DNA from: Kineococcus endophyticus
GTDB taxonomy: Bacteria; Actinomycetota; Actinomycetes; Actinomycetales; Kineococcaceae
Assembly (NCBI RefSeq): GCF_040796495.1
Contig: NZ_JBFNQN010000005.1
Span: forward strand, 288,691 to 352,690
DNA length: 64,000 nt
Reading direction: 5' to 3'
The position numbers and the translations under genes are program-made. Under the pieces are notes generated by a model. That model did no database searches. It was not told the origin of the DNA and worked only from the letters and a program-made list of their open reading frames with translations. Below, piece by piece: positions 53,927 through 64,000 of this stretch (position 1 is its first letter; every line of letters begins with the position of its first letter).

Positions 53927-54382
53927 TTGCGCCGGTCCGGGGTGCCCACGGTCCACCAGCCGGGACAGGACGATGACGGAGTCCGTGGCGGCGATGGACG
54001 CCTCGTCCCGCACCCGCTCGACGGCCTCCTCCAGGTGGCTCACGTCCCGGGCCCGCAGGTGCAGGAGCGCGTCCGCGGGGCCGGTCACGGTGTAGGCGCC
54101 GACGATCTCGGGGACGCCCTGCCAGAGCCGGCGCAGCTCGGCGGGCGAGACGGTGCCGTGGCAGCGGACCTCGACGAAGGCCTCGGTCCCCCACCCGAGC
54201 GCGGCCGGGTCGACGACGGCCGTGAAGCCCGCGATGACGCCGTCGGCGACGAGCCGGTCGACGCGGCGCTTCGTCGCCGGGGCGGACAGCCCGACGCGGT
54301 GACCGACCTGCGCGAACGTGGCGCGCCCGTCGGCTTCGAGGGCCGCGATGATGCCGCGGTCGATGTCGTCCAGCTCCCGCAC
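53924..54382 (-). CDS. Lrp/AsnC-family transcriptional regulator
   Basis: 152 residues. The N-terminal helix-turn-helix is [20 protein letters not shown], then [20 protein letters not shown]. The C-terminal RAM domain begins ~65 ([21 protein letters not shown]) and has the family motif [22 protein letters not shown], which binds small effectors such as amino acids. GTG 54382 has GGGAGG upstream. It is directly upstream of gatCAB with no gap, though the gat promoter appears separate. Confidence 0.92.
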   Translation of the reverse strand: MRELDDIDRGIIAALEADGRATFAQVGHRVGLSAPATKRRVDRLVADGVIAGFTAVVDPAALGWGTEAFVEVRCHGTVSPAELRRLWQGVPEIVGAYTVTGPADALLHLRARDVSHLEEAVERVRDEASIAATDSVIVLSRLVDRGHPGPAQ

Positions 54383-54433
54383 CGGACCTCCCGTTCCCGT
54401 GGCGCGACGACGCCACGGTGCCACAGTGCTGGC

Positions 54434-54977
54434 GTGGTGACGTTGGGAGCCGGTGGGACGCGCTGGGGGCTGCTGCGCGCCGCGGCCGTCCTCCTCGTGC
54501 TGGGGGCGGTCGCGTGGTGGCGCCGGCAGGACACGTCCTTCGCGCTGTACGCCGTGTCCTGGGGCGCCGTCCTCGTCGCCTCGGTGGTGTGGACCGCCGT
54601 CCGGCACCGCGCGGACGTCGTCGAGCTGGCGCCCGACGCGCTGCGCGTGCGGACCCGACGGTGAGCGCCGCTTCGCGTGGGAGGACGTCCTGGAGGTGTC
54701 CTGGACTTCCGGGACGTGGCCGAACCTGGGCAGCGGGCCGGTGCTGCGGGTCAAGGGCGGGCCGTACGACGACCCCGGCCCCAACGTCCCGGCGCAGGTC
54801 GCCCAGCTCGCCCTCTTCGGCCGGCGCGACACGCGCCGCGCCGCCCGCGCTCTGGCGCAGGCCGCGGCCGACCACGGCGTCCCCTTCACCCCCGGGCTCG
54901 TCGAGCTCGTCAACTCCGGCAAGCGCAGCCCGCGGCTGCCGGGCGAGCGCCGCGACGCCCGGGGCGGCTCGCTCTAG
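54434..54977 (+). pseudogene. PH-like membrane protein gene interrupted by a frameshift
   Basis: The first frame (54434-54664) encodes two membrane helices and then [11 protein letters not shown] before running into a stop at 54662. Continuing in the +1 frame from 54657 gives [20 protein letters not shown] and ~90 further coherent residues to a TAG at 54975. Joining them makes a 180-residue protein: two N-terminal helices and a bacterial PH-like domain, common in actinobacteria. One extra C in the run ACCCGA at 54653-54658 accounts for the shift. It could be a real mutation, a sequencing error or, less likely, programmed frameshifting. CACAGT 6 nt before GTG 54434 is a candidate -10. Confidence 0.75.
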
Positions 54978-54983
54978 GCCGGC

Positions 54984-58448
<3,465 letters not shown>

Positions 58449-58985
58449 TCAGCGGTCTCCCGCGGTGGGACGGCGCAGGACGACGAACTCCAGGTCGTCC
58501 CGCTGCGGGATCCCGAAGCGCTCGTCGCCGTAGGGGAACGGTCGGCGTTCACCCGTCACCCGGAAACCGAGGCGTTCGTACCAGGCGATGAGGTCGGCGC
58601 GCTGGGCGATGACCGTCATCTCCAGCGCGTCCGACCCCCAGCGCGCCACCGCCTCCGCGTCGGCGCGGGTCAGCAGCGTGCGTCCGATCCCGCCGCCCTG
58701 CGCGAGAGGGCTGACGGCGAACGTCCCGAAGTAGGCCACCGAACCGGTGCGACGGAGTTCGCAGCAGCCGACGAGGATCCCGTCGCGCTCGGCCAGCAGG
58801 AGCGCCGACCCCGGGGCCGCGACCACCGCGGCGATGCCCTCGGCGTCCGTCCGCCTGCCCTGCAGCAGGTCCGCCTCGGTGGTCCAGCCCGCGCGGCTGC
58901 TCTCACCGCGGTAGGCCGACTCGACGAGGTCGACGACGGCCGGCACGTCGTCGGCGGTCGCGTCGCGGAACGTCAGGTCAGTCAC
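58449..58985 (-). CDS. GNAT-family N-acetyltransferase
   Basis: 178 residues. The start MTDLTFRDATADDVPAVVDLV is typical of GNAT folds. The acetyl-CoA pyrophosphate loop is in AVSPLAQGGGIGRTLL (Q/RxxGxG/A), and ADLIAWYERLGFRVTGERRP is the C-terminal motif B. Substrate unknown. GTG 58985 overlaps the MetE-like gene by 8 nt, suggesting coupled translation. Confidence 0.87.
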   Translation of the reverse strand: MTDLTFRDATADDVPAVVDLVESAYRGESSRAGWTTEADLLQGRRTDAEGIAAVVAAPGSALLLAERDGILVGCCELRRTGSVAYFGTFAVSPLAQGGGIGRTLLTRADAEAVARWGSDALEMTVIAQRADLIAWYERLGFRVTGERRPFPYGDERFGIPQRDDLEFVVLRRPTAGDR

Positions 58986-59988
58986 CGGAGGCCTCCTCGA
59001 GAGCGGCGGCCGCTGCACGCAGCCGGGTCAGCAGGTCGCGCACGAGCGACGGCGGCGCGTCCGCGAGCCCCGTCGCGGGCATGAGGACGACGTCGGCCAG
59101 GGCGGTCGCGGGCAACCCGATGCGACGCCACGGCTGGCGGACGGCGTCGACGACGGCGGCGTTCGACGGCACGGGCAGACCCGTCCTCGCCGGCACGGGC
59201 ATCGCCCCGGCCCACAGGAGCAGACCGTCCTCGACGCACGCGGCGACGGACTCCCAGCCGGCCGGCCCGAGGTCACGGACGTCGAGCGCCACGCCCGCCG
59301 CCCCCACCTCGCGCACGAGCGACCAGGGCGCCTGCGCGGAGTCGAGCCGGAGCACGGGCTCGGCCCCGGCCGAGCGCACGGCGGCCAGGACGTCCCGCAG
59401 GCCGTCGCGGACCTCCGCGCGGTCGACGGCCCGCAGCGTCCCGTACCCGGACTGGGTGGGCAGCCGTCCGGCCAGGACGGCGGCCAGCGACGGCTCCTCC
59501 ACGTGCACGACGACCTGCGCCCCGGGGACGAGGCGCTGCACGTCCGCGACGTGCCGCGACAGCCCTTCGGCGAGGGAGGCGACGACGTCGCGTCGCGCCC
59601 CGGGGTCGGAGACGCTGCGCTCGCCCCGGTTGAGCTCGACGCTCGCGAGCAGCGACCAGGGTCCGACGACCGAGACCGCCAGCGGGCCCGTCCACCCGTC
59701 GGCGGCCTCGGCGAGCTCGTCGAGGTCGGCGCGCAGGAAGGCGTCCGCGCGGGCGGCGTCCCGGCCGGGGGCGTCGACGAACCGCCAGCCCGCCGGTTGC
59801 CGGTCGACCGGCAGGTCCACGAGCAGCGAGGCCGTGCGCCCCAACGGGTCCGCCCCTGGCCCTCGGGCCGGGAGCTGGGCGAGGTGGGGGACGTGCGGCG
59901 GGTCGCCGAGCTCCCCGAAGACGGTGCGGGCGGCTTCGCGGGGGTCCTCCCCCGGCAGCGCGCCGACGGCGGCGGCGGATCCTGGCAC
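58978..59988 (-). CDS. MetE/UROD-like protein, zinc motif not visible
   Basis: 336 residues matching the C-terminal half of cobalamin-independent methionine synthase as found in actinobacteria: PHVPHLAQLPARGPGADPLG at the start, SVVGPWSLLASVELNRGE, QVVVHVEEPSLAAVLAG (the DEP-type turn), and GLADAPPSLVRDLLTRLRAAA at the end. The zinc ligands expected as His-x-Cys/HCC after the second strand are replaced by VLRLDSAQAPWSLV, so methyl transfer to homocysteine is doubtful. GTG 59988 follows minus-strand TAGCGT by 6 nt (leaderless). It sits between a GNAT gene and ligA on the same strand. Confidence 0.75.
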   Translation of the reverse strand: MPGSAAAVGALPGEDPREAARTVFGELGDPPHVPHLAQLPARGPGADPLGRTASLLVDLPVDRQPAGWRFVDAPGRDAARADAFLRADLDELAEAADGWTGPLAVSVVGPWSLLASVELNRGERSVSDPGARRDVVASLAEGLSRHVADVQRLVPGAQVVVHVEEPSLAAVLAGRLPTQSGYGTLRAVDRAEVRDGLRDVLAAVRSAGAEPVLRLDSAQAPWSLVREVGAAGVALDVRDLGPAGWESVAACVEDGLLLWAGAMPVPARTGLPVPSNAAVVDAVRQPWRRIGLPATALADVVLMPATGLADAPPSLVRDLLTRLRAAAAALEEASGD

Positions 59989-59994
59989 GCCGGA

Positions 59995-60000
59995 ACGCTA
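59995..60000 (-). promoter_or_regulatory. -10 element of the MetE-like gene (leaderless)
   Basis: Minus-strand TAGCGT 6 nt from GTG 59988. Confidence 0.55.
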
Positions 60001-60134
60001 CCCGTCGGGGGGTGCGGTCACCGGCGGGCATCCCCCGAAGGTCGGACCCGGGTCCCGACCGTCGTCCGTTGGCGGGGACCCGCCCCGTGCGGGTGGATGG
60101 GTCCTCACAGCAGACTCCTGGGAAGGCACACGCC

Positions 60135-61850
60135 ATGCACCACCGCCGTCGAGTCGTCCGTCGCGCCGGGGCCGCCACCGTGGGGGTGCTCGCCCTGACC
60201 GGACCCCTGCTCGTCGCGAGCCCCGCGAGCGGCGCCCCCGCCCCCTCTCCTCTCGGGACCACCCGGCCCGCGACCGTCGCCGCTGCGGACGCCGAGTTCC
60301 TGGCGCGGACCCCCGAGCGCTTCCGCGACCAGCAGCTCGCCTGGGCCCCCTGCTCGCGCGAGCAGGTCGGCCTGCTCGCCAGCCTGACCGGCGGGTTGGA
60401 GTGCGCGCAGGTGGCCGTCCCACGCGACTGGAACGAGCCCGAGGCGGGCGAGCCGCTGCAGGTCACCATCAGCCGCGAACCGCGCCAGGGCCCTCGACCG
60501 GAGCGCACGGTGATCACCAACCCGGGCGGGCCCGGCGGTGCGGGGTTGTCGCTGGCGACGCTGGGGTCCGCCGTGCCGGGCCTGGCGGACACCGAGGTCG
60601 TCGGGCTGGACGTGCGGGGCACGGGGGCCAGCTCGGCCCTGACGTGCGGGTCGGCCTTCGTGGGCGAGACCCCGCCGGACTACCGGGACCGCTCGCCCGA
60701 GGCGCTCGCCCTCGCCGCCAAGATCGTCCAGGGCGCCGCGCAGGCGTGCGCGCAGGACCCGCTGGCCCCCGTCGTGAACACCCAGCAGACCGTCTTCGAC
60801 ATCGACCTCGTCCGCGACGCGCTCGACCGCGAGACGATCGACTGGGTCGGGTACTCCGGCGGCACGTGGCTGGGGGCGCAGTTCGCCACCCACCTGCCCG
60901 GCCGCGTGGGCCGCTTCGTCCTCGACTCCAGCGTCGACGCGACCGCGGGCTACCAGGAGGTCTTCTCCTACCAGCCCATGGCCTTCCAGCGCCGCTTCGA
61001 CGTCGACTTCGCGCCGTGGGCCGCCGCGGGGAACGCCACGTTCGGGCTCGGGGCGACGGGGGAGGACGTCGGCGCGACGTACGAGCGACTGCGCGCCGAG
61101 CTGGCCGCCCGGCCGCTGCAGCTGCTGCCCGGGCTGGCCGTGGACGGCAACCTGCTGGACGCGCTCGCGATGCAGTCGATGTACGGGAAGGCGTCGTTCC
61201 CGCAGCTCGCGTGGATCCTCAGCGGGCTGCAGGTCGTCGAGGCCTTCCGCGCCGGCCCCGCGGGGTCCGCCGCCGCGCCGGCCGCCCTGACGGGTCGCCT
61301 CGCCGACCTGGTCCGCCAGCTCGCCCCCGCCGCCGACCGGCCGTCGGCGACGGAGTCGATGGCCGCGACCTTCGCGGCGACCACCTGCAACGACAGCCCC
61401 TGGACCACCGACCAGGCGTTCTGGGACGCCTACGGGAACGAGCAGGGCGAGCGGTACCCGCTCGTCGGCTACACGAAGTCCAGCCAGGTGTGCGCCTACT
61501 GGCAGCGCGACGGTCTCGTGCTCCCGACGGTGGACGGGGCCGACCTGCCGCCGCTGCTCATCGTCCAGTCCCGCCGCGACCCGGCGACCGCCTACGAGGG
61601 CGCGGTGAAGACGCACGAGGCGATGGGGTCCTCCGTGCTCGTGACGGTCGAGGACGAGGGTGACCACGGCCTCTACGGCATGGGCAACCCGTGCGTCGAC
61701 GACGTCGTCGGCCGGTTCCTCACCGAGGGCACCGCGCCCGACGGCGATGTCACCTGCGAGGGCGTGGGCCTGCCGCCCGTGGCCGGTTCCCAGGGCGAGG
61801 GTGTCGTCGCGAAGGTCCTGCGGGCGGCGCGCTCGGGAACGGCGTCGTGA
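60135..61850 (+). CDS. Secreted alpha/beta hydrolase, tripeptidyl aminopeptidase type
   Basis: 571 residues. The signal peptide starts MHHRRRVVRRAGAATVGVLA and probably ends at SPASGA. The body shows VPRDWNEPEAGEPLQVTISR, TNPGGPGGAGLSLATLG (oxyanion loop), VVGLDVRGTGAS, nucleophile Ser in DWVGYSGGTWLGAQFA, late Asp in VQSRRDPATAYEGA and His in EDEGDHGLYGMGNPCVDD. This matches the SlpD/SlpE/TAP peptidases of Streptomyces, which remove tripeptides from secreted proteins; related members hydrolyse esters. GGGAAGG precedes ATG 60135. Cysteines in the C-terminal part may form disulfides. Confidence 0.88.
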   Translation: MHHRRRVVRRAGAATVGVLALTGPLLVASPASGAPAPSPLGTTRPATVAAADAEFLARTPERFRDQQLAWAPCSREQVGLLASLTGGLECAQVAVPRDWNEPEAGEPLQVTISREPRQGPRPERTVITNPGGPGGAGLSLATLGSAVPGLADTEVVGLDVRGTGASSALTCGSAFVGETPPDYRDRSPEALALAAKIVQGAAQACAQDPLAPVVNTQQTVFDIDLVRDALDRETIDWVGYSGGTWLGAQFATHLPGRVGRFVLDSSVDATAGYQEVFSYQPMAFQRRFDVDFAPWAAAGNATFGLGATGEDVGATYERLRAELAARPLQLLPGLAVDGNLLDALAMQSMYGKASFPQLAWILSGLQVVEAFRAGPAGSAAAPAALTGRLADLVRQLAPAADRPSATESMAATFAATTCNDSPWTTDQAFWDAYGNEQGERYPLVGYTKSSQVCAYWQRDGLVLPTVDGADLPPLLIVQSRRDPATAYEGAVKTHEAMGSSVLVTVEDEGDHGLYGMGNPCVDDVVGRFLTEGTAPDGDVTCEGVGLPPVAGSQGEGVVAKVLRAARSGTAS

Positions 61851-61905
61851 CGGCGTGAGCCCCGGGTCCGGTGATGGGTGAGGATGACCCGGTGAGGTCG
61901 ATCCC

Positions 61906-63177
61906 GTGAGCACCACCCGCCTGCCCGCCCCGGCCCTCGGGGACGGTGTGACCGACGAGGAGCGCCGGTCCGCGCTGCGCCGCATGCGACTGCTGGCCAC
62001 CGGACTGCTCGTCGTCGCCGCCGTCGTCTACGCGCTGACGGTCGGACGGGCGGGCGGGTGGGGCTTCGTGAACGCGGCCGCCGAGGCCGCCATGGTCGGG
62101 GCGGTCGCGGACTGGTTCGCCGTGACGGCGATCTTCCGCCACCCGCTGCGCCTCCCGATCCCGCACACCGCGCTCATCCCGCGCCGCAAGGAGGCCCTGG
62201 GCAAGAGCCTGGAGCAGTTCGTCGCGGAGAACTTCCTCGCCGAGGACGTCGTGCGCGACAAGGTGCAGCGGGCCGGGATCCCCAAGCGCGTCGGGTCCTG
62301 GCTGTGCGACCGCGGCGGCTCGCGCCGCGTGGTGGAGGAGGCGTCGACGATCCTCACCGGCGCGCTCGGGATCCTGCGCGACGAGGAGGTCACCACCGTC
62401 ATCGACCAGGTGCTCGTCCGGCGACTGGCCGCGCAGCCGTGGAGCCCGACCCTGGGGCGCCTGCTCGAGGAGGTCGTGCGCGACGGAACGCACCACCCCG
62501 TCGTGGACCTCACGCTCATCGAGGTGCAGACCTGGTTGCGGCGCAACGAGACCCTCGTGCGCCGGATGGTCACCGACCGGGCCCCGCTGTGGGTCCCGGA
62601 CTGGCTCAACGACCGGCTCGGCAAGCGTGTCCACGCCGAGGCCCAGCGCTGGGTCGACGAGATGGTCGACGACCGCGGCCACGCCGGCCGCAAGGCCATC
62701 GACGACCTGCTGGCCCGGTACGCCGACGCCCTGCAGAACGACCCCGACACCCGCGCCAAGGCCGACGAGTTCCAGCAGCGGCTGCTCAGCTCCCCCGGCC
62801 TCGCGGACACCGTGGCCGGCCTCTGGTCCAGCGTGCGAGGCTTCCTGCTCGACGCCTTGAGCGACCCGGACAGTTCGTTGCGGACCCGCAGCGAGGAGGC
62901 GCTCGTCGACGTGGGCCACCGCCTCGTCGAGGACGCCGCCTTCGCCGCCCGCGTCGAGGGCCACCTCACCGACGCGGCCGGGCACGTCGTGCGCCGGTTC
63001 GCCCCGGAGCTCGCGACCGTCATCTCCGACACCGTCGCGCGCTGGGACGGCGACGACGCCGCCCGCCGCATCGAACTCCACGTGGGCCGGGACCTGCAGT
63101 TCATCCGGATCAACGGGACCGTCGTCGGCGGGCTCGTGGGGTTGTTCATCCACACCGTGACGGTGCTGGTGAGCTGA
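61906..63177 (+). CDS. DUF445 family membrane protein
   Basis: 423 residues. DUF445 marks: RRMRLLATGLLVVAAVVYAL (first helix), FVNAAAEAAMVGAVADWFAVTAIFRHPL, IPHTALIPRRKEALGKSLEQFVAENFL, and a C-terminal helix INGTVVGGLVGLFIHTVTVL. The long middle part is amphipathic and rich in charged residues. Function unknown (YjiN/YheB relatives). GTG 61906 has GAGGT 8 nt upstream. It does not overlap the hydrolase gene (55 bp gap). Confidence 0.9.
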   Translation: MSTTRLPAPALGDGVTDEERRSALRRMRLLATGLLVVAAVVYALTVGRAGGWGFVNAAAEAAMVGAVADWFAVTAIFRHPLRLPIPHTALIPRRKEALGKSLEQFVAENFLAEDVVRDKVQRAGIPKRVGSWLCDRGGSRRVVEEASTILTGALGILRDEEVTTVIDQVLVRRLAAQPWSPTLGRLLEEVVRDGTHHPVVDLTLIEVQTWLRRNETLVRRMVTDRAPLWVPDWLNDRLGKRVHAEAQRWVDEMVDDRGHAGRKAIDDLLARYADALQNDPDTRAKADEFQQRLLSSPGLADTVAGLWSSVRGFLLDALSDPDSSLRTRSEEALVDVGHRLVEDAAFAARVEGHLTDAAGHVVRRFAPELATVISDTVARWDGDDAARRIELHVGRDLQFIRINGTVVGGLVGLFIHTVTVLVS

Positions 63178-63259
63178 GGACGCCGCTGGCGCCCGGCTCC
63201 TCGAAGGATCGTCGACTGCTCCGGCTGACACACCCGCAGCTGGCGACGAGTCCTAGCCG

Positions 63260-63499
63260 TCAGCGGCGACGAGGGACGTCATCGTCCTCAGTGCGTTCCA
63301 GGGACGCCGAGGAGCCCTTGGAGCTGAAGGCGCTCCACAGGTTGAAGACGACGATCGCGACGACGAGGAGGCACCAGAAGACGAGGAACGGACGCGAACC
63401 CCCGTCCCGGAAGCTCGTGATGCCGAAGACGAGCATCCCTGCGCCGACGAACGCGCCCAGGACAGCTGCGGGGCGGCTCGGTGTGATGCGGTAACGCAT
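63260..63499 (-). CDS. Small two-helix membrane protein
   Basis: 79 residues: two hydrophobic segments (PAAVLGAFVGAGMLVFGIT and PFLVFWCLLVVAIVVFNLW) separated by RDGGSRP, then a charged tail LERTEDDDVPRRR. This is common as an uncharacterised actinobacterial membrane protein. ATG 63499 follows minus-strand TAGCTT by 6 nt (leaderless), which supports expression. Confidence 0.75.
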   Translation of the reverse strand: MRYRITPSRPAAVLGAFVGAGMLVFGITSFRDGGSRPFLVFWCLLVVAIVVFNLWSAFSSKGSSASLERTEDDDVPRRR

Positions 63500-63505
63500 G
63501 CGCGG

Positions 63506-63511
63506 AAGCTA
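63506..63511 (-). promoter_or_regulatory. -10 element of the small membrane protein gene (leaderless)
   Basis: Minus-strand TAGCTT 6 nt from ATG 63499. The rest of the 202-bp gap (63500-63701) holds the two divergent promoters and no other recognisable element. Confidence 0.5.
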
Positions 63512-63688
63512 GCAACGCTCATCCTCCGCGGCCACCGGGGTCGGTGGGCGCCAAGCCTTCGCACTGTGATGGCGGATCAGGCTCCCCCATGGTTCCGACA
63601 CACCGATGTCCACCATCAACGACGCGTGAACCGTTGCCGCACATGAAGTTACGACGCTTCGACCCTAGCTGTACTGGGCTTGTTCGAC

Positions 63689-63694
63689 TACCCT
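63689..63694 (+). promoter_or_regulatory. -10 element of the DUF222 gene (leaderless)
   Basis: TACCCT 7 nt before GTG 63702. Confidence 0.5.
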
Positions 63695-63701
63695 GGAACA
63701 C

Positions 63702-64000
63702 GTGACCCCCACCGCCCAGCACGCAGCCCAGGACGCCCTCACGCGCCTGTCCGCTGCCCTGGACGACCTGCTCACCCTGCCGACCGGAACCCTCGACCGC
63801 GACGACGTCGACCACGCCGTGAGGTCCGCGTACGCCCTCGGCAACCGCCTCGACGCCGCCAAACTCCGCCTCGTGCGCGCCGCCCTGGACCACACCACCG
63901 ACGGCACCGTCACCGACCTGCTCGCCACCCACCCGGTCAACCTGTCCCGCACCCACGCCCGCAAGGACGTCGCCGCCGCCCGCCACACCGACCCCGACAC
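63702..64000 (+). CDS. DUF222 (13E12-type) protein, N-terminal fragment, probably an HNH endonuclease
   Basis: The frame from GTG 63702 stays open to the window end (99 codons). It reads MTPTAQHAAQDALTRLSAAL, then SAYALGNRLDAAKLRLVRAAL, a gap, and TDLLATHPVNLSRTHARKDV. The helix LDAAKLRLV followed by a short linker and LSRxxARxxV is typical of DUF222, which in actinobacteria usually precedes an HNH nuclease domain. The nuclease domain would lie beyond the window. These genes are often present in many copies per genome. Confidence 0.7.
   Translation, partial: MTPTAQHAAQDALTRLSAALDDLLTLPTGTLDRDDVDHAVRSAYALGNRLDAAKLRLVRAALDHTTDGTVTDLLATHPVNLSRTHARKDVAAARHTDPD

Noticed and set aside
54434..54664. 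Short intact membrane protein ending at 54664
   Set aside because: The sequence after the stop continues the same protein in the +1 frame, so a frameshifted gene explains it better.
60031..60060. GGTCGG ... CCGACC inverted repeat before the secreted hydrolase gene
   Set aside because: Short arms in very GC-rich sequence and no clear relation to a promoter; likely chance.

Overview
The window is a gene-dense, very high-GC chromosome segment of an actinobacterium. The evidence is extreme third-position G/C, many GTG starts, overlapping ATGA/GTGA/TGATG gene junctions, an F420-type LLM oxidoreductase, GatCAB, a MhuD-type heme oxygenase and TAnnnT -10 elements placed 6-8 nt before start codons (leaderless mRNAs). 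From memory, the order leuB ... ilvC-ilvN-ilvB ... ilvD ... gatB-gatA-gatC ... ligA and the gene style resemble Kineococcus and relatives. That assignment is an inference. No tRNA, rRNA, CRISPR array, insertion sequence or prophage was seen.

Layout. 1-7250: 5' end of leuB (cut by the window edge), a NarL-type two-component system, a small secreted protein, a MacB/FtsX-type ABC exporter, a MhuD-like heme monooxygenase and a small hydrolase-like protein. 7255-12347: sulfur-linked block of three luciferase-like monooxygenases and an O-acetylhomoserine sulfhydrylase-type enzyme. The latter's leader carries a SAM-I riboswitch followed at once by a 24-codon leader peptide ending Cys-Arg-Ala. 12400-15820: sugar ABC importer (two permeases and a Tat/lipoprotein binding protein, no ATPase) plus a DUF2256/DUF3253 protein. 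15933-22013: wrbA, then the branched-chain amino acid genes ilvC, ilvN, ilvB (with a leader peptide and terminator-type attenuator) and ilvD. 22140-25021: an oxidoreductase/aldo-keto reductase fusion with a shortened LacI regulator and a 20-bp perfect palindrome. 25040-30353: a small protein, a DrrAB-type exporter and a 1073-residue BTAD/ATPase/TPR regulator.

30394-41553 is a complete assimilatory nitrate module. A nitrate reductase fused to a CysJ/CPR-like flavoprotein is divergent from narK-nirB-nirD-siroheme synthase-nnaR-sirB. Phased GlnR-like half-sites lie between the two arms. The six-gene arm imports nitrate, reduces nitrite to ammonium, makes the siroheme that NirB needs, and encodes the pathway regulator NnaR. 

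41487-50565: accessory genes (2-hydroxyacid dehydrogenase, PQQ-type sugar dehydrogenase, TSUP exporter, pyridoxal kinase, ArsR/MFS pair with a three-half-site operator, DedA) and a LysR gene between two class A beta-lactamase-fold proteins. One of these keeps all catalytic motifs; the other lacks the Glu166 motif. 50558-60000: gatB-gatA-gatC, an Lrp regulator, a frameshifted membrane-protein gene, ligA, a secreted phytase-like esterase, a GNAT and a MetE-like protein without the usual zinc motif. 60135-64000: a secreted tripeptidyl-aminopeptidase-type hydrolase, a DUF445 membrane protein, a small membrane protein and the start of a DUF222/HNH protein cut by the window edge.
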